Assembly (NCBI GenBank): GCA_044224495.1
Contig: JBGAKG010000013.1
Location: 186,001 to 250,000, forward strand
From: JBGAKG01 sp044224495
Lineage (GTDB): Bacteria; Myxococcota_A; Polyangia; Polyangiales; Polyangiaceae
Length of the DNA stretch: 64,000 bases
Reading direction: 5' to 3'
In this document: in pieces, positions 52,992 to 62,126 of the stretch
Position numbering within the stretch: the first letter of the stretch is position 1
Layout: each line of letters starts with the position of its first letter
Program-made: the position numbers and the translations under genes
The notes under the pieces: model-generated
The model's input: only the letters and a program-made list of their open reading frames with translations
The model's database searches: none
Told to the model about the DNA's origin: nothing

Positions 52992-55900
52992 CCCAACCGC
53001 CGCGCGGGTATGTCGCCCGCGAGCTCGTCGCCGAGACGTCGGCCCACGCGCTTCACCGCGCGCGGGAGCGGCGCGGGGGGCGCGAGGTGATGCTCAAGAT
53101 CGCGCGCGAGGCGGCGCGCGATGGCCGCGGCTCCGACGCTCTCGCGCGCGAGGCCGAGGCGTTGCGCGCGCTCGCCGGGCCGGCGGTGGTCGGGCTCGTC
53201 GACGCGGCGCCGAGCTGTCTCGTGCTCGAGTACGTGCGCGGGCCCACCCTCGCGGCGCGGATCGAGCGGTCGGTGCTGGGGGCGGGTGAGCTCGCGCTGC
53301 TCGCCGACGCGCTCGGTGCGGTGCTGGATCGGATCCACCGCGCGGGTTGGGTGTACGGGGACCTGAAGCCCGAGAACGTGCTCCTCCGCCGGGGTCGGGT
53401 CGGCGATCCCGTGTTGATCGACTTCGAGACCGCCGTCCGGATCGGCGAGCCCTATGCGGCGCGCGTGACGACGGCGTACGCAGCGCCCGAGCGGCTCGTC
53501 GGAGCGCCGACCGCCGACCCGCGCTCGGACTTCTTCGCGCTCGGAGCCGTCCTGCATGCGGCGGCCGAAGGGGCGTCGCCGTTCGCGGCGCCGTCCCGCG
53601 ATGCGAGCGTGCTGCGCGTGCTCGCGCTCGAACCGGGCCGCGCGACGACGGCCTCGCCCGACCTGGCCGAGAAGATCACGGCCCTCCTCGAGAAGGAACC
53701 CGCGCGCCGGCCCACGAGCTGGGCGGCGCTCGCGAGCGAAGGAGCGAGCCGCGGCTACTCCGGGGGCGGCGCGGGCAGGGCCCCCGACGACGACGTTCGT
53801 TCCCCCGTCTCGGTCCGCGGCGGCGCGCGCGGTGCGCCTCCGCGCCACGTTCGGCTGGTCGGCCCGCGCGCGGAGGACGCGCTCCTCGCGTTCGTCGTCG
53901 ATGCGGTCGCGCGGCGCGAGCTCCTCGTGCTCCTCGAGCCGAGCCCACGTCCGTTCGGCTCGATCGCGGCCTCGGCCGCGCGTCTGCTCGGCGTCGCGGA
54001 GGGGGCGAGCTTCCGCGTCGTCGAGGCGGCGGCGCGGCGTGCGCTCGCGGGAGTCGGGCCGGCGGCGGCGCGCGATCTCGCGTCGATCCTCGCGGACGTG
54101 CTCGCGGGCGAGCCCGATGCCGCGGCGCGGACCATGCTCGATGCGCTCCGCGCCGATCCGGCGCTGCTCCGCGCCCGCCGGCGCGAGGCGTTCGTCGCGC
54201 TCCTCGCCGCGCAGCCGCCGGCGCGCGATCTCGTCGCGGCGGAGGCCGTCCCGGACGCGGAGAGCCGCGCCGTCGTCGACGCGTGGCTCGCGCAGGCGCC
54301 GCGCGCGCGCCTCGTCTTCGTCGCGGGAGCGCTCGACGCGGACGCCGACGAGATCGCCGCGCCCGCACCGGCGCTGGAGCTCGCGGGCGACGTGGGGCGC
54401 GAGCTCGCCGTGGCCGCGGCGTGGGGCGAGGTGTTCGACGCCCGCGAGCTCGCCGAGTTGGCCGGCGTGAGCTCGGCGGCCGCCTTCGGCGCGATCGCGA
54501 CGGGGATCGGCTCGGGCGTCCACGTCGCTGATCCGTTCGCGCGTGGGTTCCGCTTCCGCTCGTCCGCCCTCCGCGAGAGCATCGCGGCGACGGTCTCGCC
54601 GGAGGAGCGCGCGGCGATCGCTCCGGCGATCGCGTGGCTCGTGGCACGCCGCTTCGCGCGCGACGACGAGCGCGTCGCGCGGGCGTTCGCGGCGGCGCGC
54701 GCGCTGCGCGCGGCCTACTACGCGTGGCGTGGCGCGGCGCGTGCGCTCGCCGCGTCAGGCCCGGCGCGGCGGCACCGCTCGTCGCGTTGGGGGACGAGAT
54801 GTTGGCGCGGGTGTCCGGTTCGGTGCGCTCGCTCCTCGGCGCGATGCTGGACCTCGTGCGGGCCGGCGTTCGTCGCTTCGGCGGGGATCACCGCGGCGCG
54901 AGCGAGGCGGCGCGGCGCGCGCTCGCGTTCTTGCCCGCCGGTTCGCGCGCGTTCTGCGAGGCGCTCGGGGAGCGCGCGACGGCCGCCGGAAGGATCGGCG
55001 ATCCGGCGGAGGTCATCGCGGTCGGGTCGGCGCTGCGGGCGGAGCCATCGCCGGATGCCGCGTTCGCATGGGACCGCGCCTGCTCGCGGACCGCGGTGCA
55101 GCTGTTCTACCTCGGGAAGCTGCGCGAAGCGCACGCTCTGGTCGCGCTGTTTCGCGAGCGCACGGTGGATGCGCGCGGGCGCGCCGACGAGCGGCGGCGC
55201 GCGCTTTCGCCCGGCTGCCTCGTCACGGCCGCGCTCTACGACGACCGGCTCGACGAGCACATCGAGCGTCTCGGCACCGCGATCGACGTCTTCGAGTCGC
55301 TGGGCGACTGGCGCTCGTCGTGCCTCTATGGCTCCGCGTTGGGCTTCGCCTACGGGCTCGTCGGGGAGTACGCACGCGCGGAGACGATCCTCCGCGCCAC
55401 GCTCGCGAAGTCCGAGCGCACGACGATCGCGACCGCGCTCCGCGCGGTGGCCCTCCACAACCTCGGCGAGATCGTCGGGCATCGGCGTGGTCGGGTCGGC
55501 GAGGGCATCGCGATCGAGACCGACGCGATCGCGATCCTGCGCGCGCAGTCCGACAACCGTCTCCTCGCCGGGAGCCTCGCCTATCGCGCGCGCATGTGGC
55601 TCGCCAACGGTGACATCGAATCCGCCGAGCGCGATGCGCGGGAAGCGACGACGCACGCCACGGCCTTTCCCTCGCTCGCGCCGTGGCTCTTCGCGACGCT
55701 CGCGCTCGTGCTCGTCGAGCGCGGCCGGAACGACGAGGCCCTCGAGCTCGCCGCGCGCGCCGCATCGGCGCCCGAGACGCGCGAGGTGTCGGCGGCGACG
55801 CTCGCGCTCGCGCACGCGCGGGCGCTCGTCGTGGCGGGACAATTCGCCTCCGCCCGCGCGGTCGTGCGCCGCGCACGCGCCGCGTTGGAGCGGCGCGCCC

Positions 55901-55998
55901 GGCGGATCGCGGATCGCAAGCTCCGCGCGGGCTTCCTCACGCGCGTGCCGGATCACGCTGCGCTCCTCCACCTCGCCATCCCTGCCCGGACGCGCTGA
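52988..55998 (+). CDS. atypical Ser/Thr kinase fused to ATPase-like and TPR regions, frameshifted
   Basis: From GTG 52988 (overlapping the previous stop) the frame encodes a kinase domain to ~260. It has Lys37 in VMLKIA, but the Gly loop is lost, the catalytic loop is YGDLKPEN (123-130) and DFG is DFE (145-147). A region resembling the ATPase/winged-helix middle of PknK-like proteins follows, without a Walker A. Near 54755-54775 the product turns to Arg/Ser noise. The natural continuation is one frame over (GAAAPLVALGDEMLARVSG onward), giving ~400 residues of TPR repeats (LGDWRSSCLYGSALGFAYGL, HNLGEIVGHRRGRVGEGIA) to 55998. This equals a loss of 3n+1 bases. A separate second gene from ATG 54799 is the alternative. 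Confidence 0.72.
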
Positions 55999-56045
55999 GT
56001 CTTTGGTAGGCTGGCGCCCGTGAATCCGAGCCCCTCGAGGTCGCG

Positions 56046-57455
56046 TTGGTAATCTCGCGTCGTCGCACGCCACGTGGCTTCGTCGGCGAGACCGCGCCAC
56101 TCTCCGCACCCCGCGAGGCTGCCCGCCTCCGGGTCTCGTTCCTCGACGAGCCCGAGCGCGCGCCGGTCGTGCTCGATCGCCCGCTCACGGTGGGGCGCGA
56201 CGTCGCGAGCGACATCCGCCTCGACGACGAGTCGGTCTCGCGCCTCCACGTCCGCCTCGAGCCGGGAACCCCGCCCTCCGCGACCGACTGCGAGAGCCGG
56301 AACGGCACGTGGCTCGGGAGCGATCGGCTCGAGCCCAAGAAGCGCGCGCACGTGCCGCCGGGCTCGGTCCTCCGCGTGGGCGGTGCGTTGCTCCTCGTGG
56401 ACTGGGAGCCGCCGGCGTCGTTGCGCGACGCGGCTCCGTCGTCCGGCCTCGATCCGTTCTACTACGCGAAGGACGGCCCGATGGTGCAGGTGCTCGAGAT
56501 GGCCGATCGGCTCGCCGCCGACGACATCTCGGTGCTGCTCACCGGTGAGACCGGCGTCGGCAAGGAGGTGCTCGCGCGCTACCTCCACCGGCGTTCGCCG
56601 CGGAAGAAGGGTCCCTTCGTGCCCGTCCACGCGGCGGCGCTCTCGGCTTCGCTGTTCGAGAGCGAGCTCTTCGGGCACGAGCGCGGTGCCTTCACCGGCG
56701 CCACCGCGGAGCGCGCGGGTCTGTTCGAGCTCGCGGACGGGGGCACCCTCTTCTTCGACGAGATCGGCGAGCTACCGCTCGACATGCAGCCCAAGCTGCT
56801 CCGCGTGCTCGAGGACCGCCGCGTCGTGCGCGTGGGCGGGCGCTCGGCGCGCACGGTCGACGTCCGCATCATCGCCGCGACCAACCGCGACCTCGCCGCC
56901 GAGGTCCAGCGGGGGACGTTCCGCTCCGATCTCTACTTCCGCCTGAGCGCCTTCCCGTTGGCGCTCCCCGCGCTGCGCGAGCGGAGGTCCGAGATCGCGC
57001 CGATGGCGAAGCTCCTCCTCGAGCGCGCGTGCGCCGAGCGCGGGCGTGCCGTATCGCACCTCACCGCGGGCGCGATCGAGCGCCTGGAGAGCCACGCCTG
57101 GCCCGGCAACGTGCGCGAGCTCCGGAGCGTGATGATGCGCGCGCTCTTGTTCGCGAACCGCGGCTCGACCCAGATCGACGGCGAGGACATCGAGCGCGCG
57201 ATCGCGCCCGGCGCGTCACCGAGCGTCGCTCCGCGCGCGGCCCCGGTCGAGGCGACTGGTCCGGATACCCCGCGCCAGGCCCCCGAAGGTGACGACGATG
57301 CCGAGCGCGCTCGGATCGTCGCGGCGCTGGCCAAGCACGCGGGCAACCAGAGCGCGGCGGCGCAGGAGCTCGGGATCGCGCGGCGGACGCTCGTCTACAA
57401 GCTCGACAAGCTGGCGATCCCGCGGCCGCGCAAGCGGTCCGAGGCGAAGAAGTGA
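56046..57455 (+). CDS. FHA-domain sigma-54-dependent transcriptional activator
   Basis: 469 residues from TTG 56046 with GAGG five bases upstream; a GTG at 56020 is out of frame. An FHA domain (30-118) has PLTVGRDVASDIRL, SVSRLHVRL and SRNGTW, and should bind phosphothreonine. The AAA+ domain (~140-345) has Walker A GETGVGKE (167-174), the sigma-54-contacting GAFTGA (214-219), Walker B TLFFDEIGELP, and sensor RIIAATNRDL, with Arg finger region FYFRL-like YFRLSAFPL. A Fis-type HTH closes it (NQSAAAQELGIARRTLVYKL). Phosphorylation of a partner by the kinase encoded just upstream would be read by the FHA domain. The gene overlaps the OYE gene (GTGA). Confidence 0.93.
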   Translation: MVISRRRTPRGFVGETAPLSAPREAARLRVSFLDEPERAPVVLDRPLTVGRDVASDIRLDDESVSRLHVRLEPGTPPSATDCESRNGTWLGSDRLEPKKRAHVPPGSVLRVGGALLLVDWEPPASLRDAAPSSGLDPFYYAKDGPMVQVLEMADRLAADDISVLLTGETGVGKEVLARYLHRRSPRKKGPFVPVHAAALSASLFESELFGHERGAFTGATAERAGLFELADGGTLFFDEIGELPLDMQPKLLRVLEDRRVVRVGGRSARTVDVRIIAATNRDLAAEVQRGTFRSDLYFRLSAFPLALPALRERRSEIAPMAKLLLERACAERGRAVSHLTAGAIERLESHAWPGNVRELRSVMMRALLFANRGSTQIDGEDIERAIAPGASPSVAPRAAPVEATGPDTPRQAPEGDDDAERARIVAALAKHAGNQSAAAQELGIARRTLVYKLDKLAIPRPRKRSEAKK

Positions 57456-58873
57456 CGCTCTTCACCCCGCTGGCGCTCCGCGGGACCGAGCTCCCGAACC
57501 GACTCGTGCTCCCGGCGATGGTGACGCGCCTCTCCGGCGAGGACGGCGTGGTGAACGACGACGTCCTCGCGCGGTACGTCCGCTTCGCGCGCGGTGGTGT
57601 CGGGCTCGTCGTCGTCGAGGCGATGGCGGTTCACTCCGCCAAGAGCGGTCCGCTCCTCCGGATCAGCGACGACGCGTTCGTGCCGGGGCTCCGCGATCTG
57701 GCGAAGCGCTGCCACGACGCCGGTCCCGGGAAGGTGATGCCGCAGATCATCCACTTCCTGAAGGTGTCGCGCTCGGGGTGGCGGCAGACGGTCGACATGT
57801 TGTCGCACGCGGAGATCGACGCGATCGTGGAGGCCTACGCGCAGGCCGCCGAGCGCGCGCGCCGCTGCGGCTTCGACGGCGTGGAGCTCCACATGGCCCA
57901 CGCCTACACGCTCTCGTCGTTCCTCTCGCGCGTGAACCCGCGCCGCGACGAGTACGGTGGCACGCTCGACAATCGCCTGCGGCTCCCGCTCCGCGTCGTC
58001 GCGCGCGTGCGCGCGGCCGTGGGGGACGACTTCACGATCGGGGTGCGCTTCGTCGGCGAGGAGTGCATCCGCAACGGCTACACCGTCGTCGACGCGGGGC
58101 CGATCGCGGTTCGCCTCGCGCACGCGGGGGTGGACTACGTGTCGCTCTCGGCGGGCGGCAAGTTCGAGGACGCACGACCGATCGAGGGCGAGCCTCCCTA
58201 TCCGTACACGGGCTACTCGGGCGACCGCTGCATGCCGGGTGCGGCCTATCCCGATGGCGCGAACCTCTACATCCCCGAGGCCGTCCGCGCGGCCCTCCGC
58301 GATGCCGGCCTCGAGACGCCGGTGGTCGCGGTCGGCAAGATCGGGACGCTGCAGCTCGCCGAGCGCGTGCTGGCATCGGGGAAGGGCGATCTCGTCGGCA
58401 TGGCGCGCGCGCTGCTCGCCGATCCGGACCTGCCGAAGAAGTGGGCGAGCGGGCGCGAGGAGACGGTGGTTCGTTGTCTGTACGGCAACGTCTGCAAGTC
58501 GCTCGACGAGAACTTCCGCCGCGTGGACTGCACGCTCTGGCCGAAGAAGAGCGGGCAAGCGCCGGAGAGCGACGACACCGTGCCGCCCGCGTGGCCCGAG
58601 GCCGGCGCCGGACTGACCGCCGAGGCGAGCGCCGGGCGCGTGCTCCTCCGCTGGCACGCGGCGAGCGACAACGAAGCCGTCTATGGCTACCAGGTGCTCC
58701 GCGCCGAGCGCGACGGGATCCTGCTCCACTACGCGAGCGTGCGCGCGGGCTCCCTCCGCTACGAAGACGCGCGCGTGGTCACCGGCATGCGCTACCGGTA
58801 CGCGGTCCGGCCGTACGATCTCGCCGGCAATCGCGGGCCCGTCTCGCCGACCATCGCGGTGATGATGGCCTGA
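57452..58873 (+). CDS. Old Yellow Enzyme (NADH:flavin oxidoreductase) fused to a fibronectin type III domain
   Basis: 473 residues from GTG 57452, overlapping the regulator stop. The OYE barrel (1-365) starts LFTPLALRGTELPNRLVLPA. It has GFDGVELHMAHAYTLSSFLS (substrate His and FMN contacts), NPRRDEYGGTLDNRLRLPL, and GDLVGMARALLADPDLP (phosphate site). The Cys-bearing segment VRCLYGNVCKSLDENFRRVD recalls metal-binding OYEs. From ~389 to the end an FnIII domain appears: GRVLLRWHAASDNEAVYGYQV, RYEDARVVTGMRYRYAVRPYD, AGNRGPVS. FnIII is usually extracellular, yet no signal peptide exists. Homologous OYE domains form the reductase half of 2-aminobenzoyl-CoA monooxygenase/reductase. Confidence 0.88.
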   Translation: MTLFTPLALRGTELPNRLVLPAMVTRLSGEDGVVNDDVLARYVRFARGGVGLVVVEAMAVHSAKSGPLLRISDDAFVPGLRDLAKRCHDAGPGKVMPQIIHFLKVSRSGWRQTVDMLSHAEIDAIVEAYAQAAERARRCGFDGVELHMAHAYTLSSFLSRVNPRRDEYGGTLDNRLRLPLRVVARVRAAVGDDFTIGVRFVGEECIRNGYTVVDAGPIAVRLAHAGVDYVSLSAGGKFEDARPIEGEPPYPYTGYSGDRCMPGAAYPDGANLYIPEAVRAALRDAGLETPVVAVGKIGTLQLAERVLASGKGDLVGMARALLADPDLPKKWASGREETVVRCLYGNVCKSLDENFRRVDCTLWPKKSGQAPESDDTVPPAWPEAGAGLTAEASAGRVLLRWHAASDNEAVYGYQVLRAERDGILLHYASVRAGSLRYEDARVVTGMRYRYAVRPYDLAGNRGPVSPTIAVMMA

Positions 58874-58879
58874 GGCCGC

Positions 58880-59842
58880 TCACGGCTTCGGGTGCGCGGC
58901 CAGGAAGCTCCACACCGTCTCGCCGAAGTTGGGCTGCAGGGCCGGGATGTGGCTCCCGCCCTGGATCGACCAGAGGATCGCCGCTCCGCCGGCGGCGCAA
59001 TTCTTGTATTCTGCAACCGTCGTCTCGCTCCCGAGGAGCACCGCCTCGAAGTCGATCGGAGCGCCCGCCGTCGGCGACGCCGCGCATCCGTTCTTGGCGG
59101 CCCACGTCGCCACGCTCTTCGTCGCGGGCGGGTAGGCCGCGAGGGTCGCGTTCTGCCCGCCGCCGTAAGCGATGACCGCGTCGGCGGTGCCGTGGATCTG
59201 GAGGACGGCGACGGGGCTCTTGGGCTTGCACTTCGAGTCGTCGGCCCACACGTCGCCGGCGAGCGCGACGATCGCCGCGATCCGAGCGCTCGAGTCGCAC
59301 GCGAGGCGGTGCGACATGAACGCGCCGTTCGAGTGGCCGACGAGGTAGATGCGCTTCGGGTCGACCTCGTACTTCTTCTGGACGTCGTCGATGATGGCGT
59401 TCACGTACGCGACGTCGTCGACGGTGCTGCCGTTGAAGTTGCAGCACGCGTCGGTCGCGTTCCAGAAGCGGTTGCCCGAGGAATCCTTCGTGCCGTCCGG
59501 CGTCGCGTAGAGGAACGTGTGGGCGTCCGCGACGGGGGAGAGCTTGAAGTAGGCCTCCTGCGTCGCGCCGCTCGCGGTGTAGCCGTGGAGCAAGATGACG
59601 AGGGGCGTCGCCTTCGTCTTGTCGTACCCGCTCGGTACCTTGAGGTTGTAGGGGCGCGCGGCGACGAGCGCCGAGGTGTCGGCGTCGGGACCCACGCTTC
59701 CATCCGCCGGCGCCGTGCTTCCGTCGTCCCCGGTCGGTGCGTCGGGTGTCGCTCCGCCGTCCGGGGTGTTCACGGGGGTCTCCGCCGAGGACCCACACGC
59801 CACGAGGAAGATGCACGCCAAGACCACCCGCGCCGAGCTCAT
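58880..59842 (-). CDS. exported PHB-depolymerase/feruloyl-esterase-like (LpqC family) lipoprotein
   Basis: 320 residues. Signal MSSARVVLACIFLVAC, lipobox FLVAC, then an Asp/Gly/Pro linker to ~65. The alpha/beta hydrolase has the oxyanion strand PLVILLHGYTASG, nucleophile elbow LVGHSNGAFMSHRLA (Ser), Asp in QIHGTADAVIAYGGG, and His in IQGGSHIPAL. FWNATDACCNFNG, with its Cys pair, is typical of LpqC/CE1-type esterases that act on polyesters or hydroxycinnamate esters. Substrate not determinable. Divergent from the RCC1-repeat gene and convergent with the OYE gene. Confidence 0.87.
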   Translation of the reverse strand: MSSARVVLACIFLVACGSSAETPVNTPDGGATPDAPTGDDGSTAPADGSVGPDADTSALVAARPYNLKVPSGYDKTKATPLVILLHGYTASGATQEAYFKLSPVADAHTFLYATPDGTKDSSGNRFWNATDACCNFNGSTVDDVAYVNAIIDDVQKKYEVDPKRIYLVGHSNGAFMSHRLACDSSARIAAIVALAGDVWADDSKCKPKSPVAVLQIHGTADAVIAYGGGQNATLAAYPPATKSVATWAAKNGCAASPTAGAPIDFEAVLLGSETTVAEYKNCAAGGAAILWSIQGGSHIPALQPNFGETVWSFLAAHPKP

Positions 59843-59915
59843 GGCGTCGTTCCTAGCTCATCTCTGGACGGCGCGCTCGGGAAGCACGCGCCGGCGTTCG
59901 GCGTAAGATGGCTTG

Positions 59916-61310
59916 GTGCAGAAGGCCCGCGGGCTCCTCGTCCTCGCCACCCTGGCGCTCGCCGGGTGCGGGACGCTTGCGGACGAGGCATTCTGGAACA
60001 CCCGCAGCGCGACCACCGTGGCGGCGTGGGTCGCGGTCGTCGTCAACGCCTTCACCCTCGGCGTCGCCGCGTGGACGCTCGTGCGTGGGCCGCGCTGGAC
60101 GATCTTCCTCGCCGCACCGGTCGGCTTGGGGTGCGTCGTGGTCGCCACGGGGATGCTGTTCGCGGCGGGCCGGCTCGCCGAGCCGGGCGATCTGACGCGG
60201 CGCTCGTTCCCGATCGCGCTCGTCGGGATCGGGCCGTTCTTCTGGGTGCTCGCGGCCTTCGTGCGGCGGTTCGACTCGGAGCGCCAGCGGGTCGCCGCGA
60301 TCGTGCTCCTACCGATCGGGTTCATGCACGCGTTCGGGTTCTCGGTCCTCGCGGAGCACGCGGTCCTGCCGGTGCCCCACGGTGCGCCGCTCGTGCTCCT
60401 GACCTGCGACACGGAGAGCGAGGCGCTCTTCGACGACGGGACCGTCTGGACCTGGTCGGCCGAGCAACACGCGCCCCAGAAGATGCCGGTCGCGCGCTCG
60501 ATCGACCTCGCGTGCGGCTGCGCGCTCGGCGTCGACGGCAAGGTCGCGTGTTGGACGGCCGGCGAGCAGACGACGCACGACGTGACTGGCGTCGTCGCGA
60601 CGCGGATCGCCGGCACGAACGACCGCACCTGCGCGCTCGAGCGCGACGGCAGGGTCATGTGTTGGGGCGGTGACGAAGACTCCGCCGATCCGGTCCCGGG
60701 CATCACCGACGCGGTGGGGCTCGCCGTCGCCGAGCACCACGCGTGCGTCGCGCGGCGGGGAGGCCTCGTCTCGTGTTGGGGGATCTTCGACGACGCGACC
60801 GCCGTGTCCGGCCTCTCGAACGTCGTCGAGGTCGCGCTCGGTGACGCCTACGGCTGCGCGCGGACGACGGCAGGCAAGCTCTTCTGCTGGGGCGACGGCG
60901 TCCTCGGCGACGGTACTGCCGGCAAGGCACGCACGCCGGTCGAGATCCTCCACGGTGGCGTCGTGCAGGTCGCCGCTGCGGGCTCGCACACCTGCGTCCG
61001 CCTCGCGGACGGCGGGGTCGCGTGCTGGGGTGAGAGCGACGGCGGCGAGGTCGGCACCGGCGCGACGGCGCTCGCGCCCCCGTCGATCGTGCTCACGCCG
61101 CAGCGCGTGGCGCTCGCGCGCCCCGCGATCTCGATCGTCGTCGGGAGCGGGCACTCCTGCGCGCGGAGCGATCGCACCTTCGAGTGCTGGGGTTGGAACG
61201 GGAGCGACGCGCTCCGAACGGGCGTGCACGAGACGTGCAGCGACGACGTCGGCATCCTCGCCAGCGGCACCTGCACCCCGACGCCCCACACGGTGAGCTT
61301 CGTCGAGTAA
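59916..61310 (+). CDS. membrane-anchored RCC1-repeat protein
   Basis: About 464 residues from GTG 59916 (a TTG three bases earlier is possible). The N-terminus (GLLVLATLALAGCGTLA) could be a lipoprotein signal, but further hydrophobic segments follow (VAAWVAVVVNAFTLGVA, IFLAAPVGLGCVVVATGML, LVGIGPFFWVLAAF, and near 135), so it has four or five membrane helices. From ~165 there are about six RCC1-like repeats: CALERDGRVMCWGGDEDS, GLVSCWGIFDDAT, GKLFCWGDG, and GGVACWGESDGGEVG, with the CWG core. RCC1 propellers bind proteins; large numbers occur in Polyangia surface proteins. Role unknown. The DUF455 gene begins 9 bases later. Confidence 0.8.
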   Translation: MQKARGLLVLATLALAGCGTLADEAFWNTRSATTVAAWVAVVVNAFTLGVAAWTLVRGPRWTIFLAAPVGLGCVVVATGMLFAAGRLAEPGDLTRRSFPIALVGIGPFFWVLAAFVRRFDSERQRVAAIVLLPIGFMHAFGFSVLAEHAVLPVPHGAPLVLLTCDTESEALFDDGTVWTWSAEQHAPQKMPVARSIDLACGCALGVDGKVACWTAGEQTTHDVTGVVATRIAGTNDRTCALERDGRVMCWGGDEDSADPVPGITDAVGLAVAEHHACVARRGGLVSCWGIFDDATAVSGLSNVVEVALGDAYGCARTTAGKLFCWGDGVLGDGTAGKARTPVEILHGGVVQVAAAGSHTCVRLADGGVACWGESDGGEVGTGATALAPPSIVLTPQRVALARPAISIVVGSGHSCARSDRTFECWGWNGSDALRTGVHETCSDDVGILASGTCTPTPHTVSFVE

Positions 61311-61319
61311 GCTCCGGGC

Positions 61320-62126
61320 GTGCAGCCGCCGCCGGAGGAGACGATCGAAGGGTGGGCCTTCGCCTACGTGACGGGCACCGACCTCGCGCGGAAGCTCGCG
61401 CCGCCACCGCGCCCGCGGGTCTGGGAGAGCGCGCCGCCGCCGCGGCGGATCGCGGCTCCCGGCCGCCCGGCCGAGCTCGAGCTCTCCACCCGCCGTCACA
61501 AGCCGATGGGACCCAACGCGCTCCTCCGGCGCGAGCGTCGGATCGAGCTGTTCCACACGTTCCTGCACCACGAGCTGCAAGCGGCGGAGCTCATGGCGTG
61601 GGCGCTCCTCGCGTTCCCGGCGACGCCGCGCGCGTTCCGGGTCGGGCTGTTGAAGGTGCTCGACGACGAGGTGCGCCACATGCAGATGTACGCGGCGTGG
61701 CTCGCGCGCGCGGGCGTGGCGTTCGGGGCGCTCCCGGTGCGCGACTGGTTCTGGCAGCGGCTCCCGCAGTGCACGACGCCGCGTGCGTTCGTGGCCACGA
61801 TGGGGATGGGCTTCGAGGCGGGCAACCTCGATCACACGCGCCGCTTCGCCGCGCGCTTGCGCGAGGCGGGAGACGAAGAGGCGGCCGCGATGACGGAGAA
61901 GGTCGGCGAGGAGGAGATCCCCCACGTCCGCTTCGCGCTCCGCTGGTGGCACCGCTTCGGGGGCGCCGAGAGCGTCGAGCTCGATTTCGACGCGTGGCGC
62001 GCCGCCCTCCCGCCGCCGCTCTCGCCGATCCTCATGCGCGGGCGTCCGCTCGATCGCGAGGCGCGAAAGCGTGCAGGATACACGGATGGCTTCCTCGACG
62101 AGCTCGAGCGCTACGAGGCCACGTGA
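61320..62126 (+). CDS. DUF455 ferritin-like protein
   Basis: 268 residues from GTG 61320. The ferritin-like helices carry likely di-metal ligands: FLHHELQAAELMAWALLAFP (Glu/His), LDDEVRHMQMYAAWL (Glu and His of an ExxH pattern), and EEEIPHVRFALRWW (second ExxH). GMGFEAGNLDHTRRFA and PVRDWFWQRLP are DUF455 hallmarks. The family is related to di-iron monooxygenases such as MiaE, but its reaction is unknown. Its stop overlaps the start of an ATP-grasp gene (GTGA), suggesting that the two act on the same substrate. The first ~60 residues are Pro-rich and variable. Confidence 0.82.
   Translation: MQPPPEETIEGWAFAYVTGTDLARKLAPPPRPRVWESAPPPRRIAAPGRPAELELSTRRHKPMGPNALLRRERRIELFHTFLHHELQAAELMAWALLAFPATPRAFRVGLLKVLDDEVRHMQMYAAWLARAGVAFGALPVRDWFWQRLPQCTTPRAFVATMGMGFEAGNLDHTRRFAARLREAGDEEAAAMTEKVGEEEIPHVRFALRWWHRFGGAESVELDFDAWRAALPPPLSPILMRGRPLDREARKRAGYTDGFLDELERYEAT

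Noticed and set aside
56024..56045. GTG at 56020 as start of the FHA activator
   Set aside because: Out of frame; it meets a stop (TAA) after ten codons.
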